Below are positions 38,690 to 47,933 of a stretch of 64,000 bases of DNA, piece after piece. Each line of letters begins with the position of its first letter. Position 1 is the first letter of the stretch. The stretch spans positions 109,896 to 173,895 of the forward strand of contig NZ_JAGGPN010000015.1 of the NCBI RefSeq assembly GCF_018613795.1, given 5' to 3'. The notes under the pieces were generated by a model, which had not been told where the DNA came from, did no database searches, and was given only the letters and a program-made list of their open reading frames with translations. The position numbers were made by a program, and so were the translations under genes. Source of the DNA: Arthrobacter sp. ISL-65 (GTDB lineage Bacteria > Actinomycetota > Actinomycetes > Actinomycetales > Micrococcaceae).

Positions 38690-39502
38690 ATGAGAATCGA
38701 CGTCGTCAGTATCTTTCCCGAGTACCTGGCACCGCTGGAGCTGTCCCTCATCGGCAAGGCCCGCCAGGACGGGCTGCTGGACCTGAACGTGCTCGATCTC
38801 CGCACCTTCACCACTGACCGCCACCGCACCGTGGACGACACCCCGTACGGCGGCGGCGCCGGCATGGTGATGAAGGCCGAGCCGTGGGCCCTGGCGCTCG
38901 AATCCGTGGCGGCTGCCCGGCCGGCCGGCGCGGCCAAACCCGTGCTGATCGTCCCGTCCCCGGCGGGGGAGCGCTTCAACCAGGCGCTGGCTTACGAGCT
39001 TGCCGAGGAGGAGCAGTTGGTGTTCGCCTGCGGGCGGTACGAGGGCATTGACGAACGCGTCATCGAATGGGCCGAGGAGCACTTCACGGTCCGCCCGGTC
39101 AGCCTCGGCGACTACGTCCTGAACGGCGGCGAAGTCGCTGTACTGGCCATGGTGGAAGCCATCGGCCGGCTGCTCCCCGGCGTGGTGGGAAACCCCGAGT
39201 CGCTCGTGGAGGAGTCGCATTCGGACGGCCTGCTTGAGTACCCGGTCTACACCAAGCCGTCGGTCTGGCGCGACCGGGAGGTCCCGGCCGTCCTGCTCAG
39301 CGGCAACCACGGCAAGATCGCGCAGTGGCGCCGGCACGAGCAGTACCGCAGGACGGCGGAACGCCGTCCTGACCTGCTGCAGACGTTCGACGCCGGGACC
39401 CTGCCCCGCGCGGACCGCACCGCTCTCGCGGACCTGGGATACGACGTCGTCGACGGTCACCTAAAGCCCAGGCCGGAAGCCGACGGAGCAGCGGGCGCCT
39501 AA
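38690..39502 (+). CDS. trmD: tRNA (guanine37-N1)-methyltransferase TrmD
   Basis: SPOUT-class methyltransferase making m1G37 to prevent frameshifting, 270 residues. [25 protein letters not shown] and [15 protein letters not shown] are the knot and SAM-binding blocks. Zero gap from rimM. It ends 238 bases before rplS, which has its own promoter-like element. Confidence 0.96.
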   Translation: MRIDVVSIFPEYLAPLELSLIGKARQDGLLDLNVLDLRTFTTDRHRTVDDTPYGGGAGMVMKAEPWALALESVAAARPAGAAKPVLIVPSPAGERFNQALAYELAEEEQLVFACGRYEGIDERVIEWAEEHFTVRPVSLGDYVLNGGEVAVLAMVEAIGRLLPGVVGNPESLVEESHSDGLLEYPVYTKPSVWRDREVPAVLLSGNHGKIAQWRRHEQYRRTAERRPDLLQTFDAGTLPRADRTALADLGYDVVDGHLKPRPEADGAAGA

Positions 39503-39740
39503 TTGGTTGATCTTGGTTGTTGAACTACCAGAACGAACCAGAAATGTGGCACAATTAGTCCTTGTGTCTGCTGGGTCCGCGCCTGCCACAGGGGGAGCGT
39601 AACCAACAGCAAGGCACCCCGGTGCCGCCAAAGGGTGGCAGAACCGGATCTCAACACTTCGGCAGCGATTCCCGGAATATCCGGGCTTGGCCGCCGTGAC
39701 CCAAAGTGGATGACCTGTGGCGTTCACCAGGAGTGGATCA
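39503..39740 (+). promoter_or_regulatory. rplS promoter and long leader
   Basis: No coding sequence is supported here. It holds the TGGCACAATTAG element (39547-39558), shared with three other genes, then a ~170-base leader with a small CCCGGA-ATA-TCCGGG hairpin (39671-39685). The leader ends at AGGAGTGGATCA before the rplS ATG. A long leader before L19 could allow feedback control, but no known aptamer was recognised. Confidence 0.4.
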
Positions 39741-40100
39741 ATGCATATCCTCGATTCCGTAGATGCAGCCTCGCTGCGCACTGACGTTCCCGAGTTCCGC
39801 GCGGGTGACACCATCAAGGTTCACGTGAACATCATCGAAGGCAAGAACTCCCGTGTCCAGGTATTCCAGGGCTTCGTCCTGGGCCGCCAGGGTGACGGCG
39901 TTCGCGAGACCTTCACCGTCCGTAAGGTTTCCTTCGGTGTCGGCGTTGAGCGTACCTTCCCGGTGCACTCTCCGATCATCGACAAGATCGAGGTCGTCAC
40001 CAAGGGTGACGTCCGCCGCGCCAAGCTTTACTACATGCGTGCACTGCGCGGTAAGGCTGCGAAGATCAAGGAAAAGCGCGACTTCAGCACCGCCAAGTAA
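39741..40100 (+). CDS. rplS: 50S ribosomal protein L19
   Basis: Large-subunit protein at the 30S-50S interface, 119 residues: [13 protein letters not shown]...[30 protein letters not shown]. The start is ATG 39741 with AGGAG 8 bases upstream; an upstream in-frame reading begins before the ribosome binding site. The best terminator for this gene is a hairpin inside the following lepB start (40196-40231). Confidence 0.97.
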   Translation: MHILDSVDAASLRTDVPEFRAGDTIKVHVNIIEGKNSRVQVFQGFVLGRQGDGVRETFTVRKVSFGVGVERTFPVHSPIIDKIEVVTKGDVRRAKLYYMRALRGKAAKIKEKRDFSTAK

Positions 40101-40185
40101 GTCTTCACGGACTTTAATGGCGGGTCCCGAACCCGTATCCGGCCAGCGCCGGAGCCATCCGCAACAGCGCCACAGGATACGGATT

Positions 40186-40866
40186 ATGGACCAGACAAAA
40201 CGCCAGCCAGGGAGACCGGGCTGGCGTTTTGCGTTGCTGGCGGTGGTTGCTGCCGTCCTGCTCAGCGGGCTGATCCGGTCCCTCTGGCTTGACGTCTATT
40301 ACATCCCGTCCGCCTCGATGGAGCCGCTGTTCGGCACGGGTGACAGGATCCTGGTGTCCCGCACCGCCTTCCAGTCGGAACCGATCCGCCGCGGCGACGT
40401 CGTGGTGTTCGACGGCCGGGGCTCGTTCGCCCCGCTGAACAGCGGGGAGGGTCCGCTGCAGCAAGCGGCGGCCGCGGCAGGACACTGGCTGGGACTGACC
40501 GGCAGTGATACTACATACGTAAAGCGGGTCATCGGGCTTCCCGGCGACCATGTGGTCTGTTGCGACGCCGGCAAACGCCTCACAGTCAACGGTCAGCCGC
40601 TCGTGGAACCATACCTCCATGACGGTGATGCAGCGAGCACCCAGAAGTTCGACGTGACTGTTCCCGAGGGCCGGCTGTGGCTGCTCGGGGACCACCGCTC
40701 GGTGTCGGCGGACTCCCGCAGCCTGCTGGGGGCGCCCGGCGGCGGCATGGTGCGGTCGGACAGGGTGATCGGCAGGCCGGTACAGATACTCTGGCCGCTT
40801 GATAGATTTGCGTCAGTGGCGCGGCCGCCGTTGGCGGCCAATACAACAACAAAGGACGGACAGTAG
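40186..40866 (+). CDS. lepB: Signal peptidase I, first copy
   Basis: Type I signal peptidase, 226 residues, with one N-terminal membrane anchor (FALLAVVAAVLLSGLI, about 15-30). Catalytic Ser44 lies in YIPSASMEP and Lys113 in [24 protein letters not shown] is box E. The start is ATG 40186 with AGGATACGG upstream. Codons 4-16 form a terminator-like hairpin. The second copy starts on the base after the stop. The two copies differ strongly outside the catalytic boxes, so this is an old duplication. Confidence 0.93.
   Translation: MDQTKRQPGRPGWRFALLAVVAAVLLSGLIRSLWLDVYYIPSASMEPLFGTGDRILVSRTAFQSEPIRRGDVVVFDGRGSFAPLNSGEGPLQQAAAAAGHWLGLTGSDTTYVKRVIGLPGDHVVCCDAGKRLTVNGQPLVEPYLHDGDAASTQKFDVTVPEGRLWLLGDHRSVSADSRSLLGAPGGGMVRSDRVIGRPVQILWPLDRFASVARPPLAANTTTKDGQ
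40196..40231 (+). terminator. Intrinsic-terminator-like hairpin inside the start of lepB copy 1
   Basis: A perfect 13-bp stem (CAAAACGCCAGCC / GGCTGGCGTTTTG) with a 10-base loop, GC-rich at its top and ending in TTTT. It lies 96 bases after the rplS stop and 10 bases after the lepB ATG, within codons 4-16. It could end rplS transcripts or attenuate lepB. Confidence 0.65.
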
Positions 40867-41697
40867 ATGCCGGAAATCGATCCCGGGAGCTCCGAGCCGC
40901 GGCAGACTGCTGCGGGGCCGGGACGGCATGCCGCCCACGAGCCCGCTTCGGAAGTACCCGCTCCCGGCGGACCCGGACCCGGGTCACTTGCTCCTGCCGG
41001 TTCCCGCCGGCAGGAAAAGGGCGGTCCCCGCAACCCCTTCCTGCTGTGGCTGAAGGAAATCGCCACGGTGGTGGTGATCGCTGTTGTGCTGTCCTTCCTC
41101 ATCAAAACCTTCCTGTTCCGGGCCTTCTACATTCCATCCGAGTCGATGGTGAACACGCTGGACATCAACGACCGCATCTTCGTGAACCTCCTCGTGCCTG
41201 AGCCGTTCGCCCTGGAGCGCGGCGACGTCGTTGTCTTCAAGGACACCAAGGGCTGGCTGCCGCCCACACCGCAAAAGGCCGACGGGCCGTTCAACGTTGT
41301 GGAGGACGGGCTGACCTTCGTTGGCCTGCTGCCGGACAACTCCGAGCAGCACCTGGTTAAGCGGGTCATCGGGCTGCCTGGGGACCACGTCATCTGCTGT
41401 GACGCCGGCGGGAAGATCACCGTCAACGGTGCCGGGCTGGACGAGGCGTACGTCAATCCGGCCGAAGTTCCCGCAGTGCGCACCTTCGACGCCGTCGTGC
41501 CCCAGGGCAAGGTCTGGGTGATGGGGGACAACCGCAACCATTCGGCGGACTCCCGTGCCCACACCGACACCAACGGAGGCTTCGTGGACATCGCCGACAT
41601 CGAAGGCAAGGCAGCGGTCATCGCCTGGCCAATGAATCGCTGGGCGGCCCTGAACAACTATCCCGACGTCTTCAAGAATGTGCCATCGGCAGGTTAG
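40867..41697 (+). CDS. lepB: Signal peptidase I, second copy
   Basis: Type I signal peptidase, 276 residues. It has a Pro/Gly-rich cytoplasmic N-terminus of about 60 residues, then a membrane anchor ([19 protein letters not shown]). Catalytic Ser93 is in [11 protein letters not shown] and Lys165 in [24 protein letters not shown] is box E. It is adjacent to copy 1 with no gap and 2 bases from rnhB. Confidence 0.95.
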   Translation: MPEIDPGSSEPRQTAAGPGRHAAHEPASEVPAPGGPGPGSLAPAGSRRQEKGGPRNPFLLWLKEIATVVVIAVVLSFLIKTFLFRAFYIPSESMVNTLDINDRIFVNLLVPEPFALERGDVVVFKDTKGWLPPTPQKADGPFNVVEDGLTFVGLLPDNSEQHLVKRVIGLPGDHVICCDAGGKITVNGAGLDEAYVNPAEVPAVRTFDAVVPQGKVWVMGDNRNHSADSRAHTDTNGGFVDIADIEGKAAVIAWPMNRWAALNNYPDVFKNVPSAG

Positions 41698-41699
41698 CC

Positions 41700-42371
41700 A
41701 TGTCCGTTGCACCCACCCTTGACTACGAGAAGCGCTTCCTGCCCCGCGGGGCGCGGTTCCTGGCTGGCGTCGACGAAGTAGGCCGCGGCGCCCTCGCAGG
41801 GCCGGTGAGCGTGGGAATCGCCGTCGTGGACCTGCAGAACATGGAACTTCTCGCCGACGTCCGGGACAGCAAACTCCTCAAGGCGGCAGACCGCGAACGG
41901 CTCGACCCGCTGGTGCGGGCCTGGAGCGTCGCCTCGGCCGTCGGACATGCCACTGCCCGCGAAATCGATGAACTCGGCATCATGGGCGCCCTCCGGGCCG
42001 CCGGGAACAGGGCCTGGTTCGAGATCCTCGGCGCCGGCATCACGCCCGACGTCGTCCTTCTGGACGGCAGCCACAACTGGCTCTCACCCGCCGTCCAGCC
42101 CTCTCTGTTCGACGAAGTCATCACCGACCCCGGCTGTGACGCGCCCGTCCACACCCTGGTCAAGGCCGACATGCAATGCCTCAGCGTCGCCGCCGCCAGT
42201 GTCCTGGCCAAGGTCGAGCGCGACCAGCACATGCAGCAACTCCACCTCGAGTACCCCGACTTCGGCTGGGACGTCAACAAGGGCTACGGCACGGCGGCGC
42301 ACCGGGAAGCGATCCGCACCCGCGGCCCGAGCCCCTACCACCGGGTCAGCTGGAACCTGCTGTCCGAGTAG
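41700..42371 (+). CDS. rnhB: Ribonuclease HII
   Basis: Removes ribonucleotides from DNA and RNA primers, 223 residues. [16 protein letters not shown] carries the catalytic Asp-Glu pair, and further acidic residues are in DVRDSKLL and [31 protein letters not shown] is a family block. Two-base gap from lepB. Confidence 0.95.
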   Translation: MSVAPTLDYEKRFLPRGARFLAGVDEVGRGALAGPVSVGIAVVDLQNMELLADVRDSKLLKAADRERLDPLVRAWSVASAVGHATAREIDELGIMGALRAAGNRAWFEILGAGITPDVVLLDGSHNWLSPAVQPSLFDEVITDPGCDAPVHTLVKADMQCLSVAAASVLAKVERDQHMQQLHLEYPDFGWDVNKGYGTAAHREAIRTRGPSPYHRVSWNLLSE

Positions 42372-42432
42372 CGAACCTGCTCTCCGGGTAGCGCGGTGCG
42401 CGGGTTCCCGCCGCATGGTGCAAGATGGAACC

Positions 42433-42759
42433 ATGAGTGCCGAAGACCTTGAGAACTATGAGACCGACATGGAGCTCCAGCTCTACCGGGAGTACCGCGA
42501 CGTCGTGGGTCTTTTCAGCTATGTGGTCGAGACCGAGCGGCGCTTCTACCTCGCCAATCACGTCGACCTGCAGGCGCGCAGCGCCGACGGCGAGGTCTAC
42601 TTCGACCTCACGCTCCAGGACGCATGGGTCTGGGATGTGTACCGCTCAGCGCGGTTTGTGAAGAGCGTCCGGGTCATCACGTTCAAGGACGTCAACGTCG
42701 AGGAACTGCCGCGCAACGAGGAACTTGCGCTGCCCAAGGACGTCGACCTCGGCAACTGA
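42433..42759 (+). CDS. DUF2469 family protein
   Basis: A 108-residue actinobacterial protein (MSAEDLENYETDMELQLYREYRDVVGLFSYVVETERRFYLAN). The family is nearly invariant in actinobacteria and sits between rnhB and yraN. The function is unknown. The start is ATG 42433; a longer open frame overlaps rnhB and is not coding. The tail is VEELPRNEELALPKDVDLGN. Confidence 0.9.
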   Translation: MSAEDLENYETDMELQLYREYRDVVGLFSYVVETERRFYLANHVDLQARSADGEVYFDLTLQDAWVWDVYRSARFVKSVRVITFKDVNVEELPRNEELALPKDVDLGN

Positions 42760-42939
42760 GGTTCCTGACCCTCCGGGGTCTCCCTGGGGCACTGCCTCAG
42801 GGGCACTGTTCCTCCACAGCCGGTGTTTCTCCGGCATCCCTGCCGCCTTTCCCCAGGATCCCCACGACCTTTCCCACATAGCGTGACAGTGCCCTGTTGG
42901 GCGTGATCCTGCCCCCGCAGTCTTGATGCGGAGGTGGAT

Positions 42940-43296
42940 ATGAAAGCCAAGGACCTGCTGGGCCGGCGCGGGGAAGAGCTCGCGGCGGAATACCTGGAAT
43001 CGCTGGGAATGCTGATCGTGGAGCGCAACTGGCGCTGCCCGGACGGTGAAATCGACATCGTCGCCCTGGACGGCGATGCCCTCGTCATCGCCGAAGTGAA
43101 GACGCGGCGTTCGCTCGCCTACGGTCACCCGTTTGAAGCAGTGGGCGCAGACAAGCTCGCCCGGCTGCACCGCCTGGGTTCGGCCTGGTGCCGGGACCAC
43201 GGACTGCGGTTGCCGCTGCGCAGGGTGGACGTCATTGCCGTGCTGGACGACGGCGTCGGCAAACCCACCGTTGAGCACCTCAGGGAGGTGCTGTGA
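42940..43296 (+). CDS. YraN/UPF0102 family endonuclease-fold protein
   Basis: A 118-residue protein of the UPF0102 family with a restriction-endonuclease-like core: GRRGEELAAEYLESLG, then GEIDIVALDGDALVIAEVKTRR (D/E-x-K site). The start is ATG 42940, 5 bases after GGAGG; GTG 42934 overlaps that site. It overlaps comM by 4 bases (GTGA). The family usually neighbours comM/dprA, but its role is unproven. Confidence 0.9.
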   Translation: MKAKDLLGRRGEELAAEYLESLGMLIVERNWRCPDGEIDIVALDGDALVIAEVKTRRSLAYGHPFEAVGADKLARLHRLGSAWCRDHGLRLPLRRVDVIAVLDDGVGKPTVEHLREVL

Positions 43297-44840
43297 TGGC
43301 GCTGGGGAGAGCCTATTCGGTGGCCCTCGTCGGCCTGAACGGCTACATCGTGGAGGTCGAGGCCGACATCGGCCAGACACTGCCGGCCTTTGTGCTCCTC
43401 GGGCTGCCGGACGCTTCCCTCAACGAAGCCCGTGACCGCATCCGCTCGGCGGCGCAGAACTCCGGTATTCCGCTGAGCCGGCGTAAGATCACCGCCAACC
43501 TCGTTCCGGCGTCCCTGCCCAAGCGCGGATCCGGCTTCGACCTTGCCATCGCGATGTCGGTGCTGCGTGCCGCGGAGGACATCAGGCCCACCGGGCGCAC
43601 CGTCTTCATCGCCGAGTTGGGGCTGGACGGACGCCTGAGGCCTGTCCGCGGCATATTGCCGGCCGTGATGTCCGCGGTGCAGGCGGGGTTCCACGACATC
43701 GTGGTGGCCCACGCGAACGCAGCCGAGGCCGAACTCGTCCCCGGCGCCAAGGTCCGCGGCTACCGGACCCTGGCACGGCTGGTGTTCGACTTTGGTGCTG
43801 ACCCGCAGGAACTTGTGCTCGACCTCGCACCGGAGGACGAACCCGCCGGGACTGAGCCTGTGTCCGTGGATGCGCCTGCCCCCGACATGTGTGACGTGTC
43901 CGGCCAGGCAGAGGCACGGCGTGCCCTTGAGGTAGCCGCCGCCGGTGCGCACCACCTGCTGCTGACCGGCCCTCCCGGCGCGGGCAAGACCATGCTGGCC
44001 GAGCGGCTTCCAGGGCTTCTGCCCGATCTGCGCGACACGGAGGCGATGGAGGTGACGGCGATCCATTCCCTGTGCCAGCTCCCCTCAGCCGGAGTGCAGC
44101 TGGTCCGGCGGCCGCCCTTCGAGAATCCCCACCACTCGGCCACAGCAGCGGCGATCATCGGCGGCGGGTCGGGGCTTCCGCGCCCCGGCGCGGCGTCGCG
44201 GGCGCACCGCGGAATCCTGTTCCTGGACGAGGCGCCCGAATACGAACGCAGGGTCCTCGATGCACTCAGGCAGCCTCTTGAGAGCGGCGAGCTGGTCATC
44301 CACCGCTCGGCCGGAGCAGCGGCGTACCCCGCGCGGTTCCAGCTGGTGCTGGCAGCCAATCCGTGTCCGTGCGGCAAGGCCTCGGGGAAGGGCCTTGAAT
44401 GCACCTGCACCCCCTTCATGCGGCGCCGCTACATGTCGCGCATGTCGGGGCCTCTCCTGGACCGTGTGGACATCCAGCTGCAGGTGGACCGTGTGTCGCT
44501 GGCGGACTTTGGCCAGTCCGGGGGAGCGGAGGACAGCGCAGCGGTCGGTGCCCGCGTCCTGGCTGCCCGGGCAAGCCAGCTGCAGCGGCTTCAGCCCTGG
44601 GGCATGGAAACCAACTCCCAGGTCCCCGGACGCATCCTGCGTGGCGAGCTGAGACTGGCGGCCGCTACAACCCGGATCCTGGACCACGCACTGGAACGGG
44701 GCGTCCTCACGGCCAGGGGCTATGACCGTGTCCTCCGCCTCGCCTGGACTTTGGCAGACCTCGCTGGCCGGGAGCAGCCGGACGGGAACGACATCGGACA
44801 GGCCCTGAGCCTCCGCCAGACCGCCTCAGCGGCGGCGTGA
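43293..44840 (+). CDS. comM: ComM/YifB family AAA+ ATPase (Mg-chelatase-like)
   Basis: A 515-residue hexameric AAA+ protein. The N-terminal Lon-like domain (VALVGLNGYIVEVEADIGQTLPAFVLLGLPD) is followed by Walker A LTGPPGAGKTMLAERLPGLL (about 225), Walker B ILFLDEAPE, a cysteine cluster (NPCPCG, ECTC) and a C-terminal Mg-chelatase domain. ComM promotes branch migration during natural transformation in Gram-negatives. Here it is in the yraN-comM-dprA order. Confidence 0.94.
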   Translation: MMALGRAYSVALVGLNGYIVEVEADIGQTLPAFVLLGLPDASLNEARDRIRSAAQNSGIPLSRRKITANLVPASLPKRGSGFDLAIAMSVLRAAEDIRPTGRTVFIAELGLDGRLRPVRGILPAVMSAVQAGFHDIVVAHANAAEAELVPGAKVRGYRTLARLVFDFGADPQELVLDLAPEDEPAGTEPVSVDAPAPDMCDVSGQAEARRALEVAAAGAHHLLLTGPPGAGKTMLAERLPGLLPDLRDTEAMEVTAIHSLCQLPSAGVQLVRRPPFENPHHSATAAAIIGGGSGLPRPGAASRAHRGILFLDEAPEYERRVLDALRQPLESGELVIHRSAGAAAYPARFQLVLAANPCPCGKASGKGLECTCTPFMRRRYMSRMSGPLLDRVDIQLQVDRVSLADFGQSGGAEDSAAVGARVLAARASQLQRLQPWGMETNSQVPGRILRGELRLAAATTRILDHALERGVLTARGYDRVLRLAWTLADLAGREQPDGNDIGQALSLRQTASAAA

Positions 44841-44852
44841 AAGGAAAGCCAC

Positions 44853-46037
44853 ATGCACAACGAGAGACTTGCCCGGGCCGCGCTGTCCAGGCTGATGGAG
44901 CCACAGGACGTGGCGGGACTGGCCCTGGTGCATGTCGCCGGGGCTGAGGACGCCTTGCGGATCGCCACCGGCCAGGTCAGCTACGGGCCGGGGCTGGAAC
45001 AGGACATCACCGGGTTGCTGGCACAGCACAGTGCCGTGACTTCATGGGCCGGCCTCGGTGCAGCGCTGAAACGCTGGGCGCCGAGGATCCCCGACCTCGC
45101 CCCGGAGCGCGACGTGGCCACCATGCAGCGCCTGGGCGGCCGGATGATCATCCCGGCGGACAGGCTCTGGCCGCGGCAACTGGACGACCTTGGCCTGCAC
45201 CAGCCAATTTGCCTTTGGTGGCGGGGCATCGAGCTCGAACTTCCCCCGGCAGCCCAAGCGGTGGCCCTGGTGGGCTCGCGGGACAGTACCAGCTATGGCG
45301 CGTCAGTCACCGGTGACCTTGCCTACTCGCTGGCGCAGCGGGGCTTTACGGTGGTGTCCGGCGGCGCGTACGGAATAGACGCCCACGCGCACCGGGCAGC
45401 CCTGGCTGGGGGCTCGGACGCCATGCCGACCATCGCCGTGATGGCAGGCGGTGTGGACCGCTTCTATCCCTCCGGCAACGAGGACCTCCTGCGCGCTGTC
45501 GCCAACCAGGGTGCCGTGCTCGCCGAAGTTCCGCCCGGTTCCGCACCCACCCGCTACCGGTTCCTTCAGCGGAACCGACTGATCGCTGCCCTTGCGTCCG
45601 TCACGGTTGTGGTGGAGGCCAGATGGCGGTCCGGAGCCCTGAATACCGCCCATCACGCGGAAACTTTGGGCCGTGCGGTCGGAGCTGTCCCCGGATCTGT
45701 CCACAGCGCCAACTCGGCCGGCTGTCATCGGCTCCTGCGCGAGGGCGGCGCTGTCTGTGTCACTGATGCCGGGGAGATCGCCGAGCTTGCGTCGCCCAGC
45801 GGCCAGTCCCTGCCTGATGAGAAGAGCGGGCAGCCTGCCGATCACGACGGCCTGACGCTCGAGGACCTGATCCTGCTGGACGCACTCCCGCTGCGGTCCG
45901 CCAGCTCCGTCGAAAAACTCTGCAGTGTCGCCGGACTGGCCGCCGAATCGGTGCGCGCGGGCCTTGGCAGGCTGGCGCTGCTGGGACTGGCCGCATCCGA
46001 GAAGGGAGGCTGGAAGCGCACCAAGCAGTCAACATAG
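44853..46037 (+). CDS. dprA: DNA-processing protein DprA
   Basis: Loads RecA on incoming single-stranded DNA in transformation, 394 residues. The Rossmann fold VALVGSRDSTSYG, GFTVVSGGAYGIDAHAHRAAL, GGVDRFYPSGN and RYRFLQRNRLIAALA are standard blocks. A C-terminal winged-helix-like region (LTLEDLILLDALPLRSASSVEKL) is present. It ends 87 bases before xerC. Confidence 0.94.
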   Translation: MHNERLARAALSRLMEPQDVAGLALVHVAGAEDALRIATGQVSYGPGLEQDITGLLAQHSAVTSWAGLGAALKRWAPRIPDLAPERDVATMQRLGGRMIIPADRLWPRQLDDLGLHQPICLWWRGIELELPPAAQAVALVGSRDSTSYGASVTGDLAYSLAQRGFTVVSGGAYGIDAHAHRAALAGGSDAMPTIAVMAGGVDRFYPSGNEDLLRAVANQGAVLAEVPPGSAPTRYRFLQRNRLIAALASVTVVVEARWRSGALNTAHHAETLGRAVGAVPGSVHSANSAGCHRLLREGGAVCVTDAGEIAELASPSGQSLPDEKSGQPADHDGLTLEDLILLDALPLRSASSVEKLCSVAGLAAESVRAGLGRLALLGLAASEKGGWKRTKQST

Positions 46038-46124
46038 GGCCTGCCGCCCGGCGACGTCCCCCTCGCCGGGCGGCTCCGCCGTGCCGTTCCTTGATTCCGG
46101 GCCAAATGCTGGGACAGTGGGGGA

Positions 46125-47051
46125 GTGGAGAAACAGGAACTGCCGGCCGCCCTCGCCAAGGCCGTCGCGGGTTTCGGACGGTACCTGACGGGTGAGCGGG
46201 CCCGGTCCGAACACACGGTGCGCGCGTACCTGTCCGACGTCTCCAGCCTGCTGAGCTATGCGTCAGGCGAAGGAGTCTCCGATCCCGCGGGGCTCGAGCT
46301 GGGAACCCTCCGGCGCTGGCTGGGCAGCCAGAGCGAGGCTGGCGCGTCACGTTCCACCCTTGCCCGCCGTGCCGCCACGGCGCGGACCTTCACCGCCTGG
46401 GCGCTGCGGGAAGAACTCATCGAAACTGATCCTGCCCTGCGCCTGCAGGCCCCCAAACGCGACGGCTCACTGCCGGGGGTTTTGCAGCAGCAGCAGCTCG
46501 CCCGGCTGCTGGCCGACCTCAACGAGGCAGCGAAAGACGGTGCTCCCGTGGCCCTGCGCAACAGGGCCATGGTCGAGCTGCTCTACGCCACCGGTGTCCG
46601 CGTCGGCGAGCTGGCGGGTCTGGATGTCGATGACCTCGACCCGGACCGCAGAACCCTCCGTGTGCTCGGCAAAGGCAACAAGGAACGGACGGTGCCGTAC
46701 GGGCTCCCGGCTGCGCTCGCCGTCGACGACTGGCTGCGCCGCGGACGGGGAAAGCTCGCAGTCCCGGACAGTGGCCCGGCACTTTTCCTCGGGATGCGCG
46801 GCCGCCGCGTGGACCAGCGCCAGGTCCGCAGCGTGGTGAAAGGTCTGTTCGACGCACTGGGCGATACCTCCGCTACCGGACCACACGCCCTGCGGCACAC
46901 CGCCGCCACGCATCTGCTCGACGGCGGCGCTGACCTTCGGGCGGTCCAGGAAATCCTCGGCCACAGCAGCCTCGCCACCACTCAGATTTACACCCACGTG
47001 TCGGTGGACCGGCTGCGTAAGAGCTATCAGCAGGCCCACCCGCGCGCCTAG
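46125..47051 (+). CDS. xerC: Tyrosine recombinase XerC
   Basis: Chromosome dimer resolution recombinase, 308 residues. All catalytic residues are visible: R159 (TGVRVGEL), K183 (LGKGNKER), H254 and R257 ([12 protein letters not shown]), H280 (GHSSL) and Y289 ([10 protein letters not shown]). An N-terminal SAM-like domain covers about 1-95. The start is GTG 46125. Its housekeeping context next to dprA and lack of an adjacent integration module argue for XerC rather than an integrase. Confidence 0.93.
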   Translation: MEKQELPAALAKAVAGFGRYLTGERARSEHTVRAYLSDVSSLLSYASGEGVSDPAGLELGTLRRWLGSQSEAGASRSTLARRAATARTFTAWALREELIETDPALRLQAPKRDGSLPGVLQQQQLARLLADLNEAAKDGAPVALRNRAMVELLYATGVRVGELAGLDVDDLDPDRRTLRVLGKGNKERTVPYGLPAALAVDDWLRRGRGKLAVPDSGPALFLGMRGRRVDQRQVRSVVKGLFDALGDTSATGPHALRHTAATHLLDGGADLRAVQEILGHSSLATTQIYTHVSVDRLRKSYQQAHPRA

Positions 47052-47114
47052 GCACTTTCCGCCGGCGCGTCTTCTACACCACGCCGAATTGCACTGGCGT
47101 AATTAGACGGCGTA

Positions 47115-47126
47115 CGGCACAATAAG
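47115..47126 (+). promoter_or_regulatory. GCACAATAA promoter-like element before DUF3145 gene
   Basis: CGGCACAATAAG at 47115-47126, about 180 bases upstream of the DUF3145 ATG. It matches the elements at 37154, 39547 and 56268. The leader that follows holds a TTCAAG-N5-CTTGAA stem (47144-47160). Nothing else is seen in the 256-base gap after xerC. Confidence 0.4.
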
Positions 47127-47307
47127 ATCCAAGTTAGGCAACTTTCAAGTTGTGCTTGAAGCACCCGTCTTCGGGCCTCTCTTGTCAGCCCGGCAGAAAT
47201 TTTCATAGATTGGCAGGAATCACCGGCACCACGCGGTGCCCAAAGCAGCAAGTATCCCGTCCATGCAGGTCGTTGGGGAAGACGTACCTACAGCTATGGA
47301 GGATGGA

Positions 47308-47811
47308 ATGTCTGTTGCAATGACCCGCGGTGTGCTGTTTATTCACTCGGCCCCTACCGCACTGTGCCCTCATGTTGAGTGGGCCATCGGATCCGTCGTG
47401 GACAAGCGAACGGACCTGGAATGGACCCCTCAGCCCGCCGCGCCCGGCATGTTCCGCTCGGAGCTGTCCTGGACCGGCGCGCAGGGGACAGGTGCGCAGC
47501 TCGCGTCTGCCCTCCGGGGCTGGGCACATCTGCGCTTCGAGGTCACCGAAGAACCCAGCCAGGGCGTGGACGGCGGACGCTGGTCCCACACTCCTGAGCT
47601 GGGTATTTTCCACGCCGTGACCGATGTGCACGGCAACATCATGGTGTCCGAGGACCGGATCCGCTACGCCTACGAGGCCGGCGCCGGCGACCCCTCCGCC
47701 GTCTACCACGAGCTGTCGCTTGCCCTCGGCGAGGCGTGGGACGAGGAGCTGGAACCGTTCAGGCACGCCGCTGAGGGCGCGCCGGTCCGCTGGCTGCACC
47801 AGGTCGGCTGA
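47308..47811 (+). CDS. DUF3145 family protein
   Basis: A 167-residue actinobacteria-specific protein (MSVAMTRGVLFIHSAPTALCPHVEWAIG). The start is ATG 47308, 5 bases after GGAGG; earlier in-frame ATGs lack a site. Conserved features include WTGAQGTGAQLASALRGWAHLRFEVTEEPS. The function is unknown. It is next to the FAS-II cluster, where it is often found, and converges on fabF across a terminator. Confidence 0.9.
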   Translation: MSVAMTRGVLFIHSAPTALCPHVEWAIGSVVDKRTDLEWTPQPAAPGMFRSELSWTGAQGTGAQLASALRGWAHLRFEVTEEPSQGVDGGRWSHTPELGIFHAVTDVHGNIMVSEDRIRYAYEAGAGDPSAVYHELSLALGEAWDEELEPFRHAAEGAPVRWLHQVG

Positions 47812-47880
47812 AGCGGCAGCTCAGCTAAAGACTGCAGGGCCGGTTGATACGCCAGCCGCAGCAATTACCCCATAGCAACG

Positions 47881-47914
47881 AAGAAGCCCCCGCCAACCGG
47901 CGGGGGCTTCTTCA
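47881..47914. terminator. Bidirectional terminator between DUF3145 gene and fabF
   Basis: A perfect 15-bp stem (GAAGAAGCCCCCGCC and its complement) with an AACC loop. The stem ends are GAAGAA/TTCTTC, giving pyrimidine-rich flanks in both directions. Confidence 0.85.
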
Positions 47915-47933
47915 GCCGTTCAGTCAGGTCTCA

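Noticed and set aside
46125..47051. Possible phage or island integrase
   Set aside because: It has the XerC context and no attachment sites, excisionase or cargo beside it.
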